From the NCBI GenBank assembly GCA_036939355.1, contig JALLAP010000592.1:1-11634 (forward strand): a stretch of DNA of 11,634 nucleotides, written 5' to 3'. Shown here piece by piece: positions 5,668 through 11,634 of this stretch; the stretch's first letter is position 1; each line of letters opens with the position of its first letter. The position numbers were made by a program, and so were the translations under genes. The notes below the pieces were generated by a model, which was given only the letters and a program-made list of their open reading frames with translations, made no database searches and was not told where the DNA came from. This stretch comes from Thalassiosira profunda. Lineage: Eukaryota > Bacillariophyta > Thalassiosirophyceae > Thalassiosirales > Thalassiosiraceae.

Positions 5668-7347
5668 ATGATGGGCGACATCGACGCATCCCTCAAATGG
5701 GGCAAATCGACCCACCCGCTCCTCATTCGCCCGGGAATGCCGGCCGCCGACCTGAAGCTTGAAGTGCAGTCCCTCACCGGCGTGCCCGTCGGGAGACAGA
5801 AGCTTCTCTGCCCCAAGGTATGGAAGGGTGCACTGAAGGACGACGGCGTCCTCCCAGAGAAAGTAGCGACTCCAAAAGGAGGGAAGGCGATTGTCGTCAC
5901 GCTCATTGGAAGTGCGGAGACCCTGGTGGAGAAATCGGCGGAAGAGCGGCCGCGATTTGCAGAGGACATGTCCGAAGAGGAGCTGTGGAGGGCCACAAAA
6001 GGAAATACGGATGGAATGGAGGCGGATCTAGTGGACATCGTGGCGTTGCAGAAGGAGCCGGGGATGGAGCGGGACGACGGAAAGATGGAAATGCACCAGT
6101 ACGATCGCTTAGTGACGGGGCTGCCGCAGGGTCAGATCAACGACAAGCTCGTGGGCCGAAAGAAGAGAGCGGAACAGAATGCGGACGATACATTCACACC
6201 TCCTTTGCTTGGGGAGGTGGCCATGACACTTGGAATGGAGCTTCGCCGAGCGTATGTGAACTCCCTCGCTGTGCTGTCAGATGGAACGCTCGTATCGGGA
6301 ATGGACGACGGCCACGTCCAGCTGTGGCGCAGAGGAAAGCTGGTGAAGGACGCCCGGCATTCGACCTCGAACGTCGACCACGTCGCGGCCTTTCCGTCGT
6401 CGTCCGCGGGTGATCTATCATTCGTCACCGCTGGAGATGGAGTGATGTGCCTTTGGAATGACGAGGGCAAACACGTTGCGCAGCTTGCAACGCCTCGAGG
6501 CACGACGCCCGCGTCTATTGCGGTGGGCAGTTTAGACGATGGAGGAGTGTATCTTGCGGCATGCGTTCGTGTATCGAGGCAGGTCGATCCGAACCAGTTT
6601 CGCCTCGTCCCGCAGAACGAGGTGGAACGGCAGCGAAGAGAGATTGCTGAAGCTCAGGAGCAGTTGATACAGAGCGAGCTCTCGAGACAATGCAGGCAAG
6701 TCAATGTTTGGTTCTACAGAGGGGGCGGGTCGGTCACCCGATATTTCATCGTGCGTCCTTTGGAAGATGCCCCGCCCTTCACGAAGATTTTGGACGTTGC
6801 CGGCTCGTCGAGGATGGCGTGCGGGGATGCATGGGGCGGGCTGCACATCTATGAGCGGCAACAAAGCGCTCATGTGCGGCGTGTTTCAATGCAGTTTAGA
6901 GGATCCAATATCGCATGCATGGCGCAGGTCAAAAATGATAGCCTGGCGGTGTCGATCCAACCGGATCAGAATGCGAGAATACTTGAGGGGGCAACTCCGA
7001 TCGATGTGACAAGACCTCGAGCGATATACATCGTTGATAGCATCGACGCATCAGTGAAGGCTGTGCTTGATGCTCACAGCGATGCCATTCGGTGCCTCTG
7101 CCCTCTCCCGGATGGTTCACTCATGTCAGCTGGAGGTAAAATGGATGCCACGGTCCGAGTTTGGAGCACGTCAAATGAAACGAACGATTCTGGTTCCAGC
7201 AACGAAGCGAAAGTATTGACGGAGGCAGTTGTCATGAAGGAGCCCGGCTATGTGTTCGACTTGGCGGTGCTTCCCGACTACTCAAGACGCTCGGGCGTTT
7301 ATGCCATTGCGGCTGCGAGATACAACGTGATAAAGATTGTCATCTGA
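5668..7347 (+). CDS. Ubiquitin-like domain fused to WD40 repeats
   Basis: This is a 559-aa intronless protein starting at tandem ATGs (5668, 5671). Residues about 8-86 form a ubiquitin-like domain closest in pattern to the USP14/Ubp6 UBL: LKWGK at the start, LTGVPVGRQKLL in the middle, GALKDD and then VVTLIGSAE at the end, matching the family's VKWGK, LTGVxxxRQK, LKDD and GSA signatures. No ubiquitin protease Cys or His box follows. Instead, after a charged linker (90-190), there are WD40-type blades: VNSLAVLSDGTLVSGMDDGHVQLW at 197-220 (shown only by position beyond its first motif), GDGVMCLW near 256-263, QVNVWFY near 344-350 and HSDAIRCLCPLPDGSLMSAG at 470-489 followed by TVRVW. A charged helix (317-340) is inserted in the propeller. 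The USP14 UBL binds the proteasome subunit Rpn1, so a proteasome or ubiquitin adaptor role is a reasonable inference. The gene converges with the next one with only 60 bp between. Confidence 0.8.
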   Translation: MMGDIDASLKWGKSTHPLLIRPGMPAADLKLEVQSLTGVPVGRQKLLCPKVWKGALKDDGVLPEKVATPKGGKAIVVTLIGSAETLVEKSAEERPRFAEDMSEEELWRATKGNTDGMEADLVDIVALQKEPGMERDDGKMEMHQYDRLVTGLPQGQINDKLVGRKKRAEQNADDTFTPPLLGEVAMTLGMELRRAYVNSLAVLSDGTLVSGMDDGHVQLWRRGKLVKDARHSTSNVDHVAAFPSSSAGDLSFVTAGDGVMCLWNDEGKHVAQLATPRGTTPASIAVGSLDDGGVYLAACVRVSRQVDPNQFRLVPQNEVERQRREIAEAQEQLIQSELSRQCRQVNVWFYRGGGSVTRYFIVRPLEDAPPFTKILDVAGSSRMACGDAWGGLHIYERQQSAHVRRVSMQFRGSNIACMAQVKNDSLAVSIQPDQNARILEGATPIDVTRPRAIYIVDSIDASVKAVLDAHSDAIRCLCPLPDGSLMSAGGKMDATVRVWSTSNETNDSGSSNEAKVLTEAVVMKEPGYVFDLAVLPDYSRRSGVYAIAAARYNVIKIVI

Positions 7348-7407
7348 CTCTCTTTGTTAGTGCGCTTATTGATATGAAGAATGTCTGTTTGGTTGTTCTG
7401 TAAAATC

Positions 7408-8871
7408 TCAATCATCCTCATCGATGGTATCCTCATCGATATCACAAGGCCGAGCCAAGACTAGGTGCTCTCTGGTAATCGTTTCACTGAGCATGTCGGG
7501 AAACTCGGGGTTCGGAACACGTTGGCGGTACCTGGCCAGCATGAGCAGGTCGCCTTCCTCCACGAAAAGAAATGGCGGAGGCGCCGTCTGCCAATACTCT
7601 GCGATGAGATTTGCGACGCCTTCAGGAAGATTCATGCCGGGAGGGCACAGTTTGCACATCCACGAGCCTCGATACATTCGCATCTTATCAATGATCTCCA
7701 TCTGGCGCGTGTTATCTTCGGCCGGCATCCCTGAGAGCCTGCAATGAGTTCCAATCTCGGTTCCATAATTGGAAGGGTCCTTCAGCGACACGAATTGTTG
7801 CTCATCTCCCCGCGCAAAAGCCATTGGCTCGCTCACTCGAAAGAATGTGACTGAGGCACCTTCCCTAACAACTCGTCCGCCATCGTCTCGAAGACGAGGA
7901 GTGACCTTCAATCCGAAATTGGATTCGCTTCCCGAAGTAAACCAGCTTGCACGTTTGTATTCGGTCTCGAGCGCGAACGTCTCTTCATCAAACTGAAAAC
8001 AGACATCCTTTCCGATGCTCTGAACAAGTTGCCTGTGAAAGGTCTCATGAGCTTCGTGCCACGAAGGGTCGTCGCCATACTCCATGGTGGCATCTTCGCT
8101 CTCACTCTCCTCGGGATCATAGTATAAAATGCCATCCAGCGCCCCTCCCGTTTCGTCGGCGTTGATCTCCACCGTCCCATTTTCCCCTTTTGGCCACAGC
8201 GCCAGGGGAACGTCCCAGCCCTCCAACGCTCCCCAGTCAATTTGTTCATCATGATAGTACACGTCGTACCAGCCGGGGAGATCCGCCTTTATCAAAGGTT
8301 CCTCCAGGCTGAACGGAATCTCATCGAAGAGGTAAGTCTTTCGAAACCCCAGGCCGGAAAATTTGGTGTTGTCCTTGAAGATGGGATACTTTGCCCCTGA
8401 GCTCGTCATCTTCTTGATCTCGACGGGAGACAGTTTGACCAAATTGGAAGCCAACCCCACTTCCAACTCTTCGGCAGTCATTGTTGGGTTCCCTTGTGGC
8501 GGAGCAGATAGCCCAACAACTTTGTCCATAATCTGGCGCCACTGCTGCATAGTGTCCTCCTGGCTTCCATCTGGGTCCTCGAACATTTTTCTCATGTCTG
8601 GCCGCAGGCGCCTCATGATGAACGCCCTGAAATCACCCCCAACAGCCTCCACTATTGTGGCGGTGTCGACGCCCGCTGTGCGAAACCCTTGGACGGTGCG
8701 CGTATGACAATCAAAGTCCATTTCTTCCTCGGTGAGTCCACGTCTGCGCATGTAGGCGCCGGCGTCGGCGCCGGAGAAGAGCAATCGCCGTCTTTTGCAA
8801 GCACCATCATCTCCCTCGTTTGGGCCGGCTTCGCCCGCAGCCTCGGACGCATTTTCACCGGCGTTATTCAT
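7408..8871 (-). CDS. Unrecognised 487-aa protein with acidic C-terminus
   Basis: The chosen start is the ATG at 8871, because the frame upstream (to 9189) overlaps the divergent kinase gene and is proline-rich and low-complexity. The N-terminus (1-30) is Ala/Glu/Gly-rich and ends in a KRRR cluster (27-30), a possible nuclear signal. Residues 40-125 are helical and charged. The middle (155-350) has an aromatic-rich, strand-like stretch including LPGWYDVYYHDEQIDWG (198-214) and an acidic low-complexity piece (252-268). Near the end are a C-x2-C pair (406-409) and a helix LPEGVANLIAEYW (415-427), then the acidic tail DIDEDTIDEDD. I recognise no family. The single C-x2-C could be half of an intermolecular zinc site, but this is not established. 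The ordered body and consistent composition over 487 codons support a real gene. It shares a 160-bp promoter region with the kinase gene. Confidence 0.75.
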   Translation of the reverse strand: MNNAGENASEAAGEAGPNEGDDGACKRRRLLFSGADAGAYMRRRGLTEEEMDFDCHTRTVQGFRTAGVDTATIVEAVGGDFRAFIMRRLRPDMRKMFEDPDGSQEDTMQQWRQIMDKVVGLSAPPQGNPTMTAEELEVGLASNLVKLSPVEIKKMTSSGAKYPIFKDNTKFSGLGFRKTYLFDEIPFSLEEPLIKADLPGWYDVYYHDEQIDWGALEGWDVPLALWPKGENGTVEINADETGGALDGILYYDPEESESEDATMEYGDDPSWHEAHETFHRQLVQSIGKDVCFQFDEETFALETEYKRASWFTSGSESNFGLKVTPRLRDDGGRVVREGASVTFFRVSEPMAFARGDEQQFVSLKDPSNYGTEIGTHCRLSGMPAEDNTRQMEIIDKMRMYRGSWMCKLCPPGMNLPEGVANLIAEYWQTAPPPFLFVEEGDLLMLARYRQRVPNPEFPDMLSETITREHLVLARPCDIDEDTIDEDD

Positions 8872-8933
8872 GGCGGATAGGTCGGAGGAAGGGGTTGCAG
8901 GCGGGCTGTGCCAGGCAGGGGTGGGGGGTGGGT

Positions 8934-8972
8934 GGCGCCCAACAAGCAAAGGCGCAAGGCGCCCAAGCAAAA
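8934..8972. repeat. GGCGC repeat element in shared promoter
   Basis: GGCGCCCAACAAGCAAA (8934-8950) is followed by GGCGCAA (8951-8957) and then GGCGCCCAAGCAAAA (8958-8972). The three GGCGC cores lie within 39 bp. The core is similar to E2F-type sites (TTTSSCGC), but the match is partial. A clustered regulator site is the simplest reading. Confidence 0.35.
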
Positions 8973-8989
8973 AATGAGGCGAGCGATTT

Positions 8990-9009
8990 TTGCAGTTGCA
9001 GTGTTGCAG
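8990..9009. promoter_or_regulatory. TTGCAG repeats upstream of kinase start
   Basis: Three TTGCAG units occur in 20 bp, directly upstream of the kinase ATG at 9032. A close match, GCAGTTGCAGTTGC, occurs at 5371-5384 in another divergent promoter of this window. The role is unknown. Confidence 0.25.
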
Positions 9010-9031
9010 AGGAAAAGGGCAGAAAGGGGCT

Positions 9032-10702
9032 ATGGACCACAGCGCCCGCCCGTCTGCAATGATGGGGCGGCGGCCAAACCCTAACATCGCCGGGCTGGCA
9101 CTCAATCTAGATGGGGTCAGGTTCGGTGATTCTCCTAAGCGCGGCGGCAGCGGTTGCGGCAACAAGTCCTCCTCAGCTTTGCAGTCCAATGATCGTTGCC
9201 GGGGCCGGGATGGTCCAAGCGCAATTTTGCAGGAGGCGCGCCCGGAGGAGAACGCTCATCCCAACCAAATAGAAGAGGAGCATACGCAGGGTCACAATTG
9301 GGTGGGCGAGCAACATTCGGGGCTGTCGCCGCTGTCGACCCACCATTGCAAGCACCAACAACATTACCCGCACCACAATTCACATCCAAACCAACGAACG
9401 CCCCACAACGACATCGAGCCCCCCTCGCCGCTGGGGGGCACGTACCGCCACGACGGCCTCTCCATCGGACGGGACTTCCTGCGGTACAACGGCGCCCGCG
9501 TCGGGGAGACATGGAGCATGAACGATTTGGAAGTGGTCGAGTGCGTGGGGCGGGGGGTGTGCAGCAGCGTCTGGAGGGCGCGGCGGAGGGGGGTGCAGGC
9601 GAAGGAGGGGCTGCGGGAGGCGTTTGATGAAACTGATGCAGAGGTTGCAAATGGCGATAATTGCAATGGCACAAGGGTGAGATCGGAGGAAGAAACGACC
9701 ACATCAAATGCAACAACCACAAAGGGAAATGATACGGTGCAGTACGCTCTCAAGGTCTTCCCGCTCCGCGATCCCTCCCGCCGCGCCATGCTGGTGAAGG
9801 AGCTGCAATTGCTCTGCTCGTTTCGGTGCGAGTGTTTGGTGGAGCTGGAGGGGGCATTCGTCGATTCGGGGGATCACGGGAACGACCACACCGACGGAAA
9901 TGGAGGGTACTGCGATACCGTCACGCTGGTGTTGGAGTTCATGGACCGCGGCAGCTTGGCTGACCTGACTTGCCGGGCGACTTATCCCATCGACGTCGAC
10001 TCGGGGAGCCCAATTATTGATGCAATGAGAACGCCCAGAGGCGCGCACGCGACAATACCCAGCACACCGGCGTCCAGCCCTCTCTTTCGGGGACTCTCGC
10101 CGCCCACGGCCGAGAAGCACCGCCAATTGCCCGAGTACGCCGTGGCGGCCGTCGCGTACCAAATTCTGTGGGGATTGGGATACCTGCACTTCGAGGGGGT
10201 TTTGCACAGGGACATCAAACCGGCCAACGTCCTCGTGTCATCGACGGGGAGGGTGAAGCTCGCCGACTTTGGGATCGTTTCGCAACGGCAAACGGACAAC
10301 GACGACAATACGATGATGAATCGGACAATGGTGGGGACGACGCGGTACATGTCTCCCGAGCGGCTGCGGGGGAAATCCTACGCGAAAAGCAGCGACGTTT
10401 GGGGCGTGGGGTTGGTGCTCCTCGAGATTTGGAGGGGCGACAGTCCCTTCGAGGACGCGGCCTCGGTGGTGGAGCTGGTTCAAACGCTGGAGGAGTGCGA
10501 GATGGCCGAGTTTATCCCGGAGACCACGAGCGAGGGACTGCGGGAGGTTCTGTTGGGTTGTTTGGATCGTTGCCCGGAGAAGAGGATGCCGGCGTCCGTC
10601 ATCCTCTCGTCGCCGTGGTTTCGTTTGCACGAAATAGAGAGTGTGGACGATGCAGCATCACTGATGAAAGTGTACTTGGATCGGGCGTATCCTCCGCTAT
10701 GA
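9032..10702 (+). CDS. MAP2K-like (STE7-type) protein kinase with large insertions
   Basis: The protein is 556 aa from the ATG at 9032; ATGs at 9059 and 9062 are also possible. Residues 1-155 are low-complexity and His/Asn/Pro-rich, probably disordered. The kinase domain starts at the Gly loop VGRGVCSSV (172-180). The ATP-binding Lys is in YALKVF (Lys 241), the hinge segment reads LEFMDRGSLADL, the catalytic loop is HRDIKPANVL (392-401), then DFG (412-414), GTTRYMSPERL (435-445) and SSDVWGVGLVLLE. EFMDRGSLADL, GTxRYMSPERL and SSDVWGxG are typical of MAP kinase kinases. All catalytic residues are present, so it should be active. Two insertions are unusual: about 50 residues between the Gly loop and the ATP-binding Lys, and about 45 residues (roughly 316-366) between the hinge and helix E; both are Asn/Thr/Ser/Pro-rich. 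It would phosphorylate a MAP kinase, but its substrate is unknown. Close alternatives are other STE-group kinases. Confidence 0.85.
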   Translation: MDHSARPSAMMGRRPNPNIAGLALNLDGVRFGDSPKRGGSGCGNKSSSALQSNDRCRGRDGPSAILQEARPEENAHPNQIEEEHTQGHNWVGEQHSGLSPLSTHHCKHQQHYPHHNSHPNQRTPHNDIEPPSPLGGTYRHDGLSIGRDFLRYNGARVGETWSMNDLEVVECVGRGVCSSVWRARRRGVQAKEGLREAFDETDAEVANGDNCNGTRVRSEEETTTSNATTTKGNDTVQYALKVFPLRDPSRRAMLVKELQLLCSFRCECLVELEGAFVDSGDHGNDHTDGNGGYCDTVTLVLEFMDRGSLADLTCRATYPIDVDSGSPIIDAMRTPRGAHATIPSTPASSPLFRGLSPPTAEKHRQLPEYAVAAVAYQILWGLGYLHFEGVLHRDIKPANVLVSSTGRVKLADFGIVSQRQTDNDDNTMMNRTMVGTTRYMSPERLRGKSYAKSSDVWGVGLVLLEIWRGDSPFEDAASVVELVQTLEECEMAEFIPETTSEGLREVLLGCLDRCPEKRMPASVILSSPWFRLHEIESVDDAASLMKVYLDRAYPPL

Positions 10703-10801
10703 CGATATGCTAAGACTAACAGACCAATAGGAAGCAAGGATGGGTTTGTTATGTGTTTGTATTTGGTATCACCCGCTGCTGCTTCTGTTTGGTGAGCCTG
10801 G

Positions 10802-10815
10802 CATGGCCGGCCATG
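10802..10815. promoter_or_regulatory. CATGGCCGGCCATG palindrome
   Basis: This is a perfect 14-bp palindrome with a GGCCGGCC centre, about 136 bp before the SAP/Tudor start. A homodimeric DNA-binding factor site is possible. It is the longest uninterrupted palindrome I noticed in the window. Confidence 0.3.
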
Positions 10816-10826
10816 GGTCTATTGTA

Positions 10827-10844
10827 TTTTAGTTCAAGCTAAAA
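10827..10844 (+). terminator. AT-rich hairpin, possible 3'-end or promoter element
   Basis: TTTTAG and CTAAAA form a 6-bp stem around TTCAAG, followed by further A residues. It lies 125 bp past the kinase stop and 106 bp before the next ATG, so it may contribute to kinase 3'-end formation or to the next promoter. The assignment is tentative. Confidence 0.15.
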
Positions 10845-10950
10845 AACACTCAGAGTACCAATTAAACTAAACTGCGCCATCCGTAGTTGCCCGTTGCACC
10901 TCCCCAAGCACACCACAGCCCCGCCCCACCATCATCAACCGAGCCGCAAC

Positions 10951-11634
10951 ATGGTCGTCACCACCCGCAGGAACCTCCGGTCTCGCGGCACGCCGCGGGG
11001 AGGGGCGTCGTCCCCCGCCCCCGCGAAGACGCCGCGGAAAACGCCCGCGCGGAGGAAGAAGGCGGCGGCCGCGTCGCCCGACGACGAGTCGGCCTCCAGC
11101 CCGGTCGTCGAGGCGGTGCTCCTCGAGGACCTCTCCAAGCTGACGCGGGAGAAGCTCCGCGTCCTCCTGAAGAAGCACGATTTGCCCATCGTGAGTGTTG
11201 CTGAGTTGTTTGTTCTGTTCTGAAGTTGCAACACATCGATTCATGACGTGTCATGTGCACCTTCTAACATCAATACACAGGGCAAGGTGAAGCAGGAGAT
11301 GATCGACACCCTGACGGCCTACTACGAAAGCCTCGAGGATGCCCCGCCCGGAGCGACGGAAGAAAAGGCGGTGGAGGAGGGAGGGGAGGCGTCCATCGTC
11401 GGCCGCCGCATCGCCAAGGTCTTCGACGGCGAGACGTTCCTCGGCACGGTGAACCGTTACGTCAAGACGCGCCGTATCTGGAAAATCAAGTACGACGACG
11501 GCGACGACGAGGAGATGGAGGAGGAGGAGCTGCTGGAGGCGCTGGAGCTGTTCCACGGCAGCGCCGGCGAGGGAGCCGGCGGGGAGGAGGGCGAGGGGAG
11601 CGAAATGAAGCGGATCCTGACCTTCCTCATTCCC
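10951..11634 (+). CDS. SAP plus Tudor-like chromatin protein, 5' part
   Basis: There are two exons: 10951-11190 (80 codons) and 11281 to the window edge (118 codons), joined in phase 0; the gene continues to the right. Residues 1-47 are Arg/Lys/Pro/Ala-rich (TPRK, PARRKK), as in nuclear, DNA-contacting tails. Residues about 58-96 form a SAP motif (LEDLSKLTREKLRVLLKKH then DLPIGKVKQEMIDTL), a helix-turn-helix that binds AT-rich scaffold DNA; the intron falls exactly inside it. Residues about 119-172 resemble the Tudor-type module seen in plant PTM/DIR17 proteins: VGRRIAKVFDGETFLGTVNRY, then IWKIKYDDGDDEEMEEEELL, with the first stretch split here at position 140. It is followed by an acidic Gly/Glu linker. 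The likely role is reading chromatin or anchoring to DNA; later domains are not visible. Unspliced RNA would end at a stop at 11221-11223, giving a SAP fragment without the Tudor module. Confidence 0.8.
11191..11280 (+). other. Spliceosomal intron (90 bp)
   Basis: It begins GTGAGT and ends ACACAG, with a CTAAC branch-like site at 11263-11267, 13 bases before the 3' splice site. Removing it joins two frames in phase 0 and restores a continuous SAP motif, while the retained intron contains an in-frame stop. This is the only intron I can support in the window. Confidence 0.85.

Larger units (their letters stand above)
8872..9031. promoter_or_regulatory. Compact bidirectional promoter region
   Basis: Only 160 bp separate the starts of two divergent genes. 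The strip contains a G-rich run (about 8919-8936), a repeated GGCGC element (8934-8972), an A-run and TTGCAG repeats (8990-9009). Both transcripts probably initiate in this interval. Confidence 0.5.
10703..10950. other. Intergenic region between kinase and SAP/Tudor genes
   Basis: These 248 bp hold the kinase 3' UTR and the promoter of the next gene on the same strand. Two inverted repeats are visible: a 14-bp perfect palindrome at 10802-10815 and an AT-rich hairpin at 10827-10844 (TTTTAG, loop TTCAAG, CTAAAA). The last 80 bp before the ATG are C/A-rich, as in a 5' UTR. Confidence 0.5.

Noticed and set aside
5541..6038. 165-codon minus-strand frame
   Set aside because: It is antisense to the ubiquitin-like domain of the UBL-WD40 gene and has no recognisable features.
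9073..9090. CCCTAAC-like telomere repeat
   Set aside because: There is only one unit, inside the kinase coding sequence, with no tandem copies.
8872..9189. 106-residue N-terminal extension of the unknown minus-strand gene
   Set aside because: It would overlap the divergent kinase coding region and is Pro/Arg/Ser-rich low-complexity; the ATG at 8871 begins the ordered, charged protein.

Overview
The window looks like compact nuclear DNA of a stramenopile, most likely a diatom. This is inferred from several things together: a C-x2-C...HLxxC zinc-finger protein of a style I associate with diatom proteomes, a short 90-bp GT-AG intron with a CTAAC branch-like site, no bacterial ribosome-binding sites or operons, and densely packed, mostly intronless genes. 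No tRNA, rRNA, CRISPR array, insertion sequence or transposase was recognised.

Eight protein genes are supported and they alternate strand almost perfectly. From left to right: (1) a small unknown protein with a purely acidic tail (+, 1050-1562); (2) a basic zinc-finger protein (-, 1891-2628); (3) a HAD-fold protein of the 'Swiss Army Knife RNA repair' HAD type (+, 3132-3890); (4) a LEA-like alanine-rich helical protein with a probable mitochondrial presequence, a central membrane span and an 80-residue internal duplication (-, 3999-5264); (5) a ubiquitin-like/WD40 fusion whose N-terminal domain resembles the USP14/Ubp6 UBL (+, 5668-7347); (6) an unrecognised 487-aa acidic-tailed protein (-, 7408-8871); (7) a MAP2K-like protein kinase with two large kinase-domain insertions (+, 9032-10702); (8) the 5' part of a SAP plus Tudor-like chromatin protein with one intron, running off the right edge (+, 10951-11634).

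The tail-to-tail gaps are short (328, 108 and 60 bp). The head-to-head gaps (503, 403 and 160 bp) are candidate bidirectional promoters and carry the clearest non-coding structure, notably a TACGTA inverted repeat at 2928-2947 and a repeated GGCGC element at 8934-8972. The first kilobase has no convincing gene, only weak open frames, a hairpin just upstream of gene 1 and four copies of GTTGATG.

The genes do not form one obvious pathway. Themes are protein quality control (UBL-WD40), stress protection (LEA-like), signalling (kinase), RNA or phosphate chemistry (HAD) and nuclear regulation (zinc finger, SAP/Tudor). The most unusual items are the UBL-WD40 architecture and the internally duplicated, membrane-anchored LEA-like protein. 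I did not find a clearly new multi-gene system.
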